This document shows positions 9,413 to 17,726 of a DNA stretch of 64,000 bases, in pieces. The DNA comes from Tahibacter amnicola. GTDB taxonomy: Bacteria > Pseudomonadota > Gammaproteobacteria > Xanthomonadales > Rhodanobacteraceae. The stretch is from the NCBI RefSeq assembly GCF_025398735.1, contig NZ_CP104694.1, positions 2,257,001-2,321,000 on the forward strand, read 5' to 3'. The notes under the pieces are model-generated. The model saw only the letters and a list, made by a program, of their open reading frames with translations, had not been told where the DNA came from and ran no database searches. Each line of letters opens with the position of its first letter. The stretch's first letter is position 1. Both the position numbers and the translations under genes were made by a program.

Positions 9413-9627
9413 GGGTCGTCTCGTCAGGTGGCGTGATGGCGCCGGACGGCGGTGTGTCCACCGTGGCGCAGCCTTGCTGTCGAAGCGAAGGCGGGTGAGC
9501 AATGGCAATGAGCATGCCATCGGTCGGGTGCGCCGAAATCGCCGCAAAATCCGCATCGCCGGGCGGCGCTTGCGCGGTTTTCCGGTAATCCGTTCTGGAC
9601 TATGTAAAACTTGCAAAACGAGGCGGG

Positions 9628-11561
9628 TCAGGTCGTGCCCGGCAGGTCCGCGCGACGGATGACCTCGGACACCGCCGTTTTCAGGCTGTTGTCCCGGAAG
9701 GGCTTGTGGATGACCGTATTGGGCACGGCATCGAGAAAGCGGTTCATGTCAGCGGTGATGGCGCCGCCGGTGATGAAGATGAAGCGATGCGACAGGTGCG
9801 GCCAGCGCGACTGGGCCTTGCGGAAGAGGTCCTGGCCGGTCATGGCGGGCATGACCAGGTCACAGACGACGGCGTCGAATTCGCCGTCGGACTCGATCGC
9901 GTCAATGGCGGCCTGGGCGCTCTCGACGCACACAAGGTCATGGTCGCTCAGCACGTGCCGCAGCGATTGCAGGACGCCGATCTCATCGTCCACAACCAGG
10001 ATGCGGCCCCGCTGGGAGCGGACCGCCGGTTCGGCGATCGCGGGTGAGGTTGCTTCGATCTGCGCGGCCTGCAGGACGACGCGCGCTGTCGTGCCCTCGC
10101 CCGGCACGCTTTCGATCAGCAGCTCGCCACCCATCGAGCGGACGATGCCCAGGCAGGTGGACAGACCCAGACCAGTGCCGGCACCGACGGCCTTGGTCGT
10201 GAAGAAGGGTTCGTAGATGCGCTCGAGCACCGAGGCTGACATGCCGCAGCCGCTGTCGGTGATCGTGATGACGATCTGGCCTGACGCATTGCAGCCGGCG
10301 CTGACGGTGATCGTGTTGATATCGACCTGCCCGGGACGGATCGCGTGGGCTGCGTTGATCAGGAGGTTCACCAGTACCTGTGCCAGGCGCATCTCATCGG
10401 CCTTGACCAGCGGCACCTCGTCTACCAGCGTCACCAGCTTCGCCCGATGGCGGATCTCGTTTGCCGTCGCCCGTACCGACCATTCGACCGCGCGTACGGC
10501 ATCGCCGACATCGCTGGTCTGCGAGGGGGGCGTGCGAAGACGCGCAGGTCGGAAATAATCCGGTCAATGCGGGCGGTGGCGGTGCGCAGGTCGCTCAGGG
10601 ATTCGCGCACGTCCTGCAGTGACACGTCATCGCCATCGTCTTCGTCGAGCGAAGTGGAGGACAGGCGCAGCGGCGACTCCAGGTAGCTGGCAATGAAATT
10701 GGCGTTTGCCATCACCACCGACAGGGGGTTGTTGATCTCATGCGCCACGCCGGCGGCCATGGCGCCGAGCGAGGCCAGGCGATCGGTCATCTCGGCCTGC
10801 TTGTGCTCGGCTTTCTGCGGGCTGACATCGCGCAGGACGATCACGGCGCCGAGGGTGCGATTGCTGTCGATCACCAGCGAGATGCTCGGGCTGACCGTGA
10901 CCGTCGCTGCACCGCGCTGCAGCTCGACCTCCGCGCCGCTGACCGGCCGGCCATCGCGCAGGACGGTGGTCCAGAGCGAAGGACGGATGGAGTGCGCCAG
11001 CCACGGCAGCAGGTCCAGCACATGCACCGGCTGGTCTGGCAGGCAGGGCAGGTCGGTGAGGGTCAGCGCCGCCGGATTCATGTAAGTGACCGTGCCGGGC
11101 AGGTCAATGGTGACGACGGCATCGGCGATGGAGTTGAGGGTCGTCGCGAACCAGCGGTGGCGTTCGCGAACGGTCTTGTCCGTCAGGTAGCGTTCGAACA
11201 GCACTGCGATGGCGGCGCGCAGTTCTGCCGCCCGGATCGGGCGGGTCAGATAGCCCAGCGGGCGCACCTCCATCGCCTGCTTGAGGACGAATTCATCGTC
11301 CCTTCGGCTGAGAAACAGGGTGGGAATACCGGATCGCTCGGACAGTGTGCGCGCCAGGTCGATCCCGTCGGTGGCCGTGACGATACCCACGTCCATCAGC
11401 GCCAGGTCGATTCCGCTGGCGTCGGCCGCGGCCAGGGCCGCCTCGGGCGTGGCGACCAGGGTCGCCTGGTAGTCCAGATCGGTCAGCATGCGACCGATTT
11501 CCTGCGCGGCCTGCGCATCCTGTTCGACGATGAGGACGTGTCGGGCGGTCGTCGGGAACAC
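9628..11561 (-). pseudogene. Hybrid sensor histidine kinase (REC-PAS-HisKA-HATPase-REC), interrupted by a frameshift
   Basis: Two adjacent frames (11561-10431 and 10434-9628) join into one ~644-residue kinase if one base is added in the run of six G at 10525-10530. The first frame reads DLRVFARPP and then goes off family; one extra C on the coding strand lets it continue as SQTSDVGDAVRAVEW and on into the ATPase domain. Domains: an N-terminal receiver (Asp57) whose conserved Lys is Arg (LTRPI), a PAS domain, an H-box GVAHEINNPLS with His274, HATPase motifs (LVNLLINAAHA, DSGCGM, GTGLGLSTCLGI), and a canonical C-terminal receiver (VVDDE, VCDLVMP, HKPF). No membrane segment, so it is cytoplasmic. 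The start is a GTG with little ribosome site. The break may be a base-calling error or a real mutation. Confidence 0.85.
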
Positions 11562-11569
11562 GCGGAGGC

Positions 11570-11668
11570 TCAGCGGGTAAACGGACGAAGGTTGCGGGCA
11601 TCCAGCAGCCGCGGCCTGGCTGGCGCCAGGTCGATCGAGGTGCCGTTGCGTCCGGTACGCGCGTGCAT
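11570..11668 (-). CDS. Possible 32-residue leader peptide upstream of the hybrid kinase
   Basis: A 32-codon frame from ATG 11668 has one of the best Shine-Dalgarno sequences nearby (GGGGGAAGAGCC before ATG). It stops at 11570, 8 bp before the weak GTG start of the hybrid kinase. The peptide is Arg-rich (MHARTGRNGTS to NLRPFTR) with no known motif. It may serve to deliver ribosomes to the kinase start by translational coupling. Alternatively the kinase could start here if a further frame error exists. Low confidence. Confidence 0.25.
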   Translation of the reverse strand: MHARTGRNGTSIDLAPARPRLLDARNLRPFTR

Positions 11669-12222
11669 GGCTCTTCCCCCACGTGACGGCGCCAGTGTAT
11701 CGCCGGGAATCCGGGAGAATTGGTGAACAATTGGTAATCCGGCACTGCCAGTGGGGATTTCGCGACGGAAACCACGGAACCCGGCGGCCTCCTGTGGGAC
11801 GGGGCGGGTTGCGCCTCCCTGTGCGCTGGTGAACGTCTCGCCCGGCCCGTGATGCCAGGGTGTGCCGGTCGGCGTGGTTCCAGTGTCAGCGATGCCGCTA
11901 TGCGTTGCGTAGCGATGTCGGGCGCCGTCGACGGCGCATTCGGGTGTCCGCTTCCGGTCACAGGCAGTTGTGCAGCCGCTCACGCGCGCGAGCGCCGCAG
12001 GAATGGCAGGCAGAAGAACGCTGCGTTTGGCGCGAAGGACATTCCGGCGAAAACGTGACAAAGGACGTCCACAAAGGATCAAACGGCCCAATGGGATAGT
12101 GCCACATCGACACGCGTGGCGACGGCGCCTGAACTATCCGTCAGGCGGACCTCGGCGCGCGCGACGCCGGATCAGTCACACCACCCGGCCGGGGCCGGGC
12201 GGTGTGTGGCGAAGCACCCGGA
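11669..12222. other. Intergenic region with an 11-bp-period direct repeat
   Basis: About 550 bp lie between the leader/kinase and the KGG gene. I find no supportable gene. The heptamer AATTGGT occurs at 11718-11724 and again at 11729-11735, one helical turn apart, in an AT-rich patch about 50 bp upstream of the kinase leader; it could be a regulator site for the kinase. A GC-rich hairpin (arms 12177-12190 and 12193-12206, one mismatch) lies just after the KGG gene stop and may act as its terminator, though no T-tract follows it. Confidence 0.4.
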
Positions 12223-12630
12223 TTACAGGTTTTCGTCGTTGCGGTTAAAGCCGCCGCGTGACGTGCCGGGTTGGCGTGACTCGTCATCGATGCTTCCCGG
12301 GCCGCGCTGTTCGTTGCGGGCCGTGGTGGAGGTCGAGACGTCGCCGCGACGATTGCCGTCTTCGTCGGTGGCGTTCTGGTTGCGGCTGCGCGCTTCACCA
12401 CCGCGACGGCCGATCTCGGCCATGTGCTCGCGGTCCTGACTGACGACTTCACCGCCCTTGCGACCGGCGATGCGCGCCTCCTCCGACGTGAACTCATGGG
12501 CGTTGCCGCTCTCATGAGCAGCACGGCCGCCTTTGCTGGCGATTTCGCGCTGCTTTTCAGCGTCCATGGAGGCAAAGCCACGACCTTCGCCTTTGCGCGT
12601 GTTCCCTGGGGTGCCTTGATTGGTAGCCAT
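12223..12630 (-). CDS. KGG-motif stress-induced protein (YciG/Con-10-like)
   Basis: This is a 135-residue highly hydrophilic protein starting at ATG 12630 after AGGAGTCCAC. Residues ~13-80 contain three repeats built around K/R-G-G (EIASKGGRAAHESG, RIAGRKGGEVVSQD, EIGRRGGEARSRN), the hallmark of the KGG/YciG family of general stress proteins related to fungal Con-10. The C-terminal ~55 residues are disordered and rich in Asn, Asp, Arg and Gly. Proteins of this family accumulate in stationary phase, desiccation or osmotic stress and are thought to protect cell components. Members are typically ~60-90 residues, so the tail is an extension. A stress sigma-factor promoter is expected but I did not identify one. 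Confidence 0.85.
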   Translation of the reverse strand: MATNQGTPGNTRKGEGRGFASMDAEKQREIASKGGRAAHESGNAHEFTSEEARIAGRKGGEVVSQDREHMAEIGRRGGEARSRNQNATDEDGNRRGDVSTSTTARNEQRGPGSIDDESRQPGTSRGGFNRNDENL

Positions 12631-13038
12631 GTGGACTCCTGTATAGCTGCTCGTGATCGGGTCGCCGGCAACGCAATTCACGTCGCCTGCAACCCATCTC
12701 TTCCGCAACGGCCATGCCATCGGTCGTGACAGCGCAAATGCATGATATTGCAGCTCATTTGGGTTGTCCGTAGTGACGGGCCGAAGAGCGTTTTTACATT
12801 GGCCTGCAATTTGTGCTCTGCACTCGTGGTGACGCGGGAACGACGTTCCGGGCAACGGCCTGGCCCGTTGCGTCGCGCTCGACGTGCGGTGGTTCCGCAC
12901 GCATTAGCATGCTCATCCTTTCGTCGTGGACAATACGTGAACTTGCGGTGTGTTGCAGCGTCGGAACGGCCGCTTTCGCAAAAAATTCCTATTTGCGCAG
13001 CTCCGGCCGGCAAGGACGGGCCATCGGGGCGATGGCAG
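12631..13038. other. Intergenic region between the KGG gene and the GGDEF/EAL gene
   Basis: About 400 bp contain no gene that I can support. An inverted repeat (CGCAAA 12977-12982 and TTTGCG 12992-12997 around an A/T-rich loop) lies about 40 bp beyond the GGDEF/EAL stop and could form a weak transcription-end hairpin. The KGG promoter must lie in the lower-coordinate part. Confidence 0.3.
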
Positions 13039-15285
13039 TCAGGCATCCTGCACGCCCGTGCGCTGATTTTCGTGATACCGGAAGGCCTCGCGCACGTGCT
13101 CGCGCAGGCAATCGTCGGTCCAGGGCTTGGTCAGGAAGCGGAACACGGTGCCGCGATTGACCGATTCAATCACCGTGCTCAGTTCGGCGTAACCACTCAA
13201 TACCAGGCGGGTGGTATTGGGATGCAGGGTGCGCACGCGCGCCAGGAATTCCGTTCCATCCATGTTCGGCATGCGCTGGTCCGAGAGAATCACCTGGACC
13301 TCCTGGCGTGCCAGGATCTCCAGCGCCTCGTGGGCGCTGTTGGCGGTAAGGATTTCGTAACCCTCACCGCGCATCAGCCGGCGCAGGGAGTGCAGGATAT
13401 TGGGTTCGTCATCCACCATCAGCAGCGTGCGGGGCGATTCCTGCGCCGGGTGAATGGTGTCGGCGACCGGAACGCCGTCGCGCCGGCGCAGCAATGCCGC
13501 GCATTCGTCGGCTGGCAGCGGTGGGCTGAAGTAGTACCCCTGGATTTCGTCGCAGCCTCGGCGGCGCAGGCTGTTGACCTGGGCCTCGGATTCCACGCCC
13601 TTGGCGACGACTTTCATCGCCAGCTTGTGAGCCAGGCCGATCACCGCATCGCAGATCGCGGCGCTATCGGGTTCGGTGGCGATGTCACGCACGAACGACT
13701 GATCGATCTTCACCCGGTCCAGCGGAAGGTGTTTCATGACCATCAGTGCCTGGCCGGTGCCCAGGTCGTCGAGCGAGCAGAGAATGCCCTGGTTCTTGAG
13801 GGCCGACAGGGCGGCGAGGCTGGCGCCCAGGTCCTGTACGAGGGCGCTTTCGTTCAGTTCCAGCTCCAGCAGGGTCGGTGGAACACCGCTTTCCTGGAGC
13901 GCGCGGGCAATGGCCAGGAGCAGGTTTTCCTGCGTCACCTGGCGCAGGGGCAGGTTGACGGCAATCGGGCAGGCCGGCAATCCTGCGCGCTGCCAGCGGC
14001 CCAGTTGCCGGCAGACCTCCTCGATGACCCATTCGCCCAAGGTGTCGAGCACGCCGCATTCTTCTGCCAGTCGAATGAACTGGCGTGGCGCCAAGGCACC
14101 GAGCGTGGGGTGGTTCCAGCGCAAAAGTGCCTCTGCGCCGACAATCTGGCCCGTTGCGAGGCTCACTTTCGGCTGGTAGTGCAGCACGAATTCGCGCCGT
14201 TCCAGGGCGCCTGTCAGTGCGTTGAAGAGATCAAACTGGGCCTGGACGCGCGCATTCGCATCGGCCGAGTAAAAATTACACAGGTGACCGCCATGGGTGT
14301 CGGTGGTGGACAGCGCATGCGATGCGTTCTGCAGGTGCTGGGAAATATCCGAACCATCGCGTGGATGCACGCTGACACCGAGGCGGGCGTGGGGACGCAT
14401 CTCGCCGCTGGCCAGTGCGACCGGCTGCATCACCCGGACGAGGAGTTGGCGCGCGAAGCGGGCCAGCTCCTCATCTTCATCGATACCCGTTACCTCGATG
14501 CCAAACTGGTCGGCGTCCAGCCGCGCGACCAGGTCACCCGGACGGGAGGCTTCGCGCAAGCGCTGGGCGATCGTCCGCAGGACGATTTCCTCCGCACCGG
14601 CACCCCACTGTGCAGCCACGTCGGCGGGCGGGTCTACCGCGAGTTTCATGACGGCCACGCGCTTGCGTGAGCGTTCCGCCCGGCGCAGCGCGTGCACCAC
14701 GCGGTCCATGTAAAAGGTCCGGTTGGGTAATCCCGTCACGGCGTCGTAGTGCGTCTGGAAGGTGAGCTGGGCATCCACCTGGCGGCGCGACTCGCATTCG
14801 CGCCGGGCATCCAGCGCACGGGCGATATCGCTCGCCAATTCCTCCAGCGCCGCTTGCCGGCCGTCGCCGAACGCGTCGGCGTCCGGGCTGTAGAGGCAAA
14901 GCACGCCGATGGTTTCGCGGCGTACCGTCAAAGCCAGGGCGATGCCCGAGCGCGCGCCCGCCTGCATCATCCGGCGATGCCAGCGGCTGTCGGTCGTGTC
15001 GGCTGCCAGATCGGGGAGACGGGCGGTTTGCTCCGCACCCAGGGCCTGGGCGGCCAGTCCTTCGCGGGCATCATCAAGGGCCCAGCCGGTCGGGTCAGCG
15101 CAGGCGTCCACCGCGGAATCGTGGGCGAAGGCCAGGCACTTCACCTGGGCGGAAACAGGGCCGCCGATCCACGCCACGCGGCATCGACCCCGTGTCACCA
15201 GTGTCCAGGCGACCGACTCGAGCAGCGCTGCCTCGTTCACTGCACGCAACAACACGGTACGGCACTCCGCCAGCGCGGCCTCCAT
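13039..15285 (-). CDS. GAF-GGDEF-EAL-REC protein with degenerate GGDEF and EAL motifs
   Basis: From ATG 15285 this protein has 748 residues: a GAF-like region (~1-160), a GGDEF fold (~175-335), an EAL fold (~350-600) and a receiver of the RpfG type (~618-735, phospho-Asp669 in LSDQRMPNMDG). The GGDEF signature is DADQF (257-261), so cyclase activity is not expected. The EAL signature (E385 in AEALLRW), N444, D506/D507, K526 and Q582 are kept, but the catalytic Glu of the AEGVE motif is Lys562 (AKGVE), 20 residues before Q582, so phosphodiesterase activity is doubtful. It may bind c-di-GMP or act as a scaffold. The start is uncertain: a membrane helix in another frame directly upstream (15421-15290) suggests that the true start is 15421 with a one-base frameshift. 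Confidence 0.88.
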   Translation of the reverse strand: MEAALAECRTVLLRAVNEAALLESVAWTLVTRGRCRVAWIGGPVSAQVKCLAFAHDSAVDACADPTGWALDDAREGLAAQALGAEQTARLPDLAADTTDSRWHRRMMQAGARSGIALALTVRRETIGVLCLYSPDADAFGDGRQAALEELASDIARALDARRECESRRQVDAQLTFQTHYDAVTGLPNRTFYMDRVVHALRRAERSRKRVAVMKLAVDPPADVAAQWGAGAEEIVLRTIAQRLREASRPGDLVARLDADQFGIEVTGIDEDEELARFARQLLVRVMQPVALASGEMRPHARLGVSVHPRDGSDISQHLQNASHALSTTDTHGGHLCNFYSADANARVQAQFDLFNALTGALERREFVLHYQPKVSLATGQIVGAEALLRWNHPTLGALAPRQFIRLAEECGVLDTLGEWVIEEVCRQLGRWQRAGLPACPIAVNLPLRQVTQENLLLAIARALQESGVPPTLLELELNESALVQDLGASLAALSALKNQGILCSLDDLGTGQALMVMKHLPLDRVKIDQSFVRDIATEPDSAAICDAVIGLAHKLAMKVVAKGVESEAQVNSLRRRGCDEIQGYYFSPPLPADECAALLRRRDGVPVADTIHPAQESPRTLLMVDDEPNILHSLRRLMRGEGYEILTANSAHEALEILARQEVQVILSDQRMPNMDGTEFLARVRTLHPNTTRLVLSGYAELSTVIESVNRGTVFRFLTKPWTDDCLREHVREAFRYHENQRTGVQDA

Positions 15286-15673
15286 GGGGGTGGGGCGCTG
15301 CGGCGGTGACCTGCGCGGGCTCTGTCGTGAGCGGCAGAGCCGTGACACGTCGCTGAGTGCGGCCGATCGCGTAGCCGATGGAAAGCGCCACGCTGGCAGC
15401 GGCGACCAGTTCGAACACCATCACGCGGCCGTCCGGCGTCGGATGACGTACCGATTCGGGTGAAGACGATGGCGGCGTTGCCTCGACATGATCCGCTCCT
15501 GGCCGGCAGGCGGCGCCTGCGACGGGTTGGGACGGCGCGAAGCAATTTGTGGTCCACATCACGAAATCGCCGGAAAGCCCCGTCTGTCGCGGCGGGAGTG
15601 CTGCGGGGCAGGCGTTCGAGCGTCGGTATTCCGGCGCACGATGGGCCGCCTCGGCGGCGGCGCCCACGGCGCG
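15286..15673. other. Probable missing N-terminus of the GGDEF/EAL protein, then intergenic DNA
   Basis: The minus-strand frame from ATG 15421 begins MVFELVAAASVALSIGYAIG, a plausible membrane anchor, and reads without a stop to the point where the GGDEF/EAL frame begins. Removing one C from either run of C (15286-15290 or 15292-15295 on the complement) would join them. The rest, 15422-15673, holds nothing that I recognise. Confidence 0.5.
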
Positions 15674-16525
15674 TCAATCGGATGTCGAGGTGCCGGCACG
15701 CCAGCCCGGAGGGTTGACGAGCAGCGCCAGCCGGTCGCGCCAGCCAGGGACAGCACGCAGATCGCGCCAGAGTTTCGCCGCTTCCGCGCCGTGGACGGTC
15801 AGCGGGTTTGCCGAGCCGATCGGTTCGGTAAGGCCGTAGCGAACCGGCTCGGCTTCCGGCGCATAGGTGCCGAACAGCCGGTCCCAGAGCATGAAGATGC
15901 CGCCATAGTTCCTGTCGATGTACTGCGGCTGTACGCCATGGTGGACGCGATGGTTGGACGGGGTGTTGAGCCAGCCGTCCAGGAGCGGCAGGCGCCCGAT
16001 GGCTTCCGTGTGCAGCCATTGCTGGTAGCCGAGCATGAGCCCGAAGGCGCTGGCAACCACCACCGGGTCGAATCCCGCGAGCACGGCGGGCACGTAGAAC
16101 CACGGTGAGGTGAAGCCATCGACGAAGGACACGCGCAGGCCGACCGTCTGGTTGTACAGCGGCGAACTATGGTGAACAGAGTGAGCTGCCGCCCAGATGA
16201 GGCGGACACGATGCGCGACCCGGTGATCCCAGTAGTAGAGGAAGTCAACGGCGACCAGGGCGAGCAGGCAGGTGGGCAGGTTTACCGGGATGCGCCAGGG
16301 TGCGAGCGCTGCAGCGATCGTGAAAAGCGCCGTGATGAAGGCGACCACCAGTGGGGCCACCAGCAGCGACGGAATCACGGCCGAGGCGCTGGCGCCCAGT
16401 TCTTTCCAGGCGCCGGCGTCCAGGCGGCGCTGGCGATGGTAACGCCACAGTTCCAGCGGCAGCAGCAGGGCAAACAGTCCGGTGAGGGCCAGGGCGGCCA
16501 GGTCGAACGCTTCGGTGGTGGTCAT
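15674..16525 (-). CDS. Sterol desaturase / fatty acid hydroxylase superfamily protein
   Basis: This is a 283-residue integral membrane protein with several hydrophobic segments (around ALALTGLFALLLPLELW, VIPSLLVAPLVVAFITALF, LPTCLLALVAVDFLYYW). The diiron histidine clusters of the superfamily are present: DHRVAH, HSVHH and NHRVHHG, plus the later conserved block NYGGIFMLWDRLFGTY. The family uses non-heme diiron and O2 to hydroxylate or desaturate lipids such as sterols, sphingolipids, ether lipids or carotenoids; the substrate cannot be told from sequence. It is divergent from a TetR regulator, with a perfect palindrome 20 bp upstream of its ATG, so repression by that regulator is likely. The ribosome site is weak. 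Confidence 0.9.
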   Translation of the reverse strand: MTTTEAFDLAALALTGLFALLLPLELWRYHRQRRLDAGAWKELGASASAVIPSLLVAPLVVAFITALFTIAAALAPWRIPVNLPTCLLALVAVDFLYYWDHRVAHRVRLIWAAAHSVHHSSPLYNQTVGLRVSFVDGFTSPWFYVPAVLAGFDPVVVASAFGLMLGYQQWLHTEAIGRLPLLDGWLNTPSNHRVHHGVQPQYIDRNYGGIFMLWDRLFGTYAPEAEPVRYGLTEPIGSANPLTVHGAEAAKLWRDLRAVPGWRDRLALLVNPPGWRAGTSTSD

Positions 16526-16544
16526 TCCGGTGCTTCATTCATAA

Positions 16545-16558
16545 AGTGAGCGCTCACT
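16545..16558. promoter_or_regulatory. Palindromic operator, probably for the adjacent TetR regulator
   Basis: AGTGAGCGCTCACT is a perfect 14-bp palindrome, 20 bp upstream of the sterol desaturase start on the minus strand. It shares the TGAGC/GCTCA half-site with a second element 40 bp away next to the TetR gene. Confidence 0.65.
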
Positions 16559-16596
16559 CAGCGTATTTGACGTCATTCGCTCCTGTCAACTAATGT

Positions 16597-16610
16597 TGAG
16601 CGAGTGCTCA
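16597..16610. promoter_or_regulatory. Second operator-like inverted repeat upstream of the TetR gene
   Basis: TGAGCGAGTGCTCA has inverted half-sites TGAGC and GCTCA separated by 4 bp. It lies 15 bp before the TetR start, a good place for autorepression. The spacing differs from the first site, so the two may bind with different affinity. Confidence 0.5.
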
Positions 16611-16625
16611 TCGATTGAGGTCGCC

Positions 16626-17225
16626 ATGCGTCGTGCCGATCCGCAGCTGCATCAGCAGCGCCGCCTGCAGATTCTGGAGGGCGCCGAGCGCTGTTTCCGC
16701 AGCAAGGGATTCCACCAGGCCAGTATGCAGGACATCGCCAATGAGTCCGGCGTGAGCATGGGCCTTCTGTACCGCTACTTCGCCAACAAGGAAGCCATCG
16801 TCGTGAGCTTCGCCGACAGTGACAGCGCCGAACTGGTGTCACTTCTGGCGGAGTTCGCCGCATCCTCGTCGCCGCTGGAGCTGTGGCCGGGCATCCTTCG
16901 GCGCATGCTCAAGGAAGCGAGCGAGCCGGACTACGTCCGCATCACGACCGAGGTCTTCGCCGAGGCGCTACGCAATCCGAAGCTGTTTGAGTCGCTCGTC
17001 CAGAGCGACGACACCGTGCGGCGCGCGCTGATTGACGCCATCAAGGCGCAGCAGTCGGCGGGTCGGATGGTGGCGCAGCTCGATCCCATCGTTGCCGCCG
17101 ACATCCTCATGGGCATGATCGACGGCGTGGGACTGCGTGCCTGCCTGGTGCGCCAGTTCAAGCCGCGGGCGATCGAGCGGCATATCCAGGACCTGGTCCG
17201 GCCGTGGTTCGTCGCGCCGGCGTAA
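16626..17225 (+). CDS. TetR/AcrR family transcriptional regulator
   Basis: The protein has 199 residues from ATG 16626, chosen because TTGAGGTCGCC precedes it and the helix-turn-helix starts at the usual distance; an upstream start at 16593 would put the operator inside the coding region. The N-terminal DNA-binding domain is typical (RRLQILEGAERCFRSKGFHQ, MQDIANESGVSMGLLYRYFANKEAIV). The C-terminal helical ligand domain resembles regulators of lipid metabolism or efflux. It is divergent from a sterol-desaturase-type enzyme, with two TGAGC/GCTCA repeats in the 100-bp gap, so it probably represses that gene and itself, with a lipid-like ligand as inducer (inference). Confidence 0.9.
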   Translation: MRRADPQLHQQRRLQILEGAERCFRSKGFHQASMQDIANESGVSMGLLYRYFANKEAIVVSFADSDSAELVSLLAEFAASSSPLELWPGILRRMLKEASEPDYVRITTEVFAEALRNPKLFESLVQSDDTVRRALIDAIKAQQSAGRMVAQLDPIVAADILMGMIDGVGLRACLVRQFKPRAIERHIQDLVRPWFVAPA

Positions 17226-17237
17226 GGGGGCGCCTGG

Positions 17238-17726
17238 CTATTTCAGAAGGCGGCGCGCACCGAAGTAGTGGTCTTTCCAGTAGTCACCGTCGAGCGGATC
17301 GAGCCGAACGGTGCCACCGCTGCTGGGCGCGTGCACGAAGCGCCCTTCACCGACGTAGATGCCCACGTGGCTGACGTCGCGGCCGTCCTTGAAAAAAACG
17401 AGGTCCCCCGGCGCGAGGTGGCTGCGTCGCACGGACTCGGCGCTGACGCGGCTGATGGCGTCGGCGCTGTGGGGCAGCGCCAGGCCGGCGACGTCACTGA
17501 AGACGTAGCCGACCAGTCCGCTGCAATCGAAGCCACCTTCGGGTGTGTTGCCGCCGAACCGGTAGGGCGTGCCGACCAGGCTGATGGCGCGAAAGAGGAT
17601 GTCGTTCGGGCTGGCCGGAACGCGCGGGCCGGCGATGTGAACCGTGTCGCGCCGTCCACAGCCGGTGGCCAGTAGGGCTGCAAGAACCATCAGGAGGGCC
17701 CCGGCCGCGCGGTGAACCGGCGTCAT
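17238..17726 (-). CDS. NlpC/P60 family lipoprotein, peptidoglycan endopeptidase
   Basis: The protein has 162 residues from ATG 17726, which overlaps the upstream amidase stop (ATGA). A signal peptide with a lipobox-like LLATGC predicts lipidation at Cys23. The NlpC/P60 papain-like domain follows, with nucleophile Cys68 in GFDCSGLVGYVF, His120 in DVSHVGIYVG and third residue in VHAP. Such enzymes cleave D-Glu-mDAP bonds in stem peptides at the outer-membrane or periplasmic face. The overlap with an N-acetylmuramoyl-L-alanine amidase gene implies translational coupling and a joint role in wall turnover. It is convergent with the TetR gene, 12 bp away. Confidence 0.9.
   Translation of the reverse strand: MTPVHRAAGALLMVLAALLATGCGRRDTVHIAGPRVPASPNDILFRAISLVGTPYRFGGNTPEGGFDCSGLVGYVFSDVAGLALPHSADAISRVSAESVRRSHLAPGDLVFFKDGRDVSHVGIYVGEGRFVHAPSSGGTVRLDPLDGDYWKDHYFGARRLLK

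Noticed and set aside
11570..12091. 173-codon minus-strand frame in the gap before the KGG gene
   Set aside because: Its Arg/Pro/Thr-rich translation has no domain, and only the last 32 codons have a ribosome site.
12742..14670. Very long plus-strand open frame (642 codons) opposite the GGDEF/EAL gene
   Set aside because: It is the antisense shadow of a gene with clear EAL and receiver motifs; its translation has no protein-like pattern.
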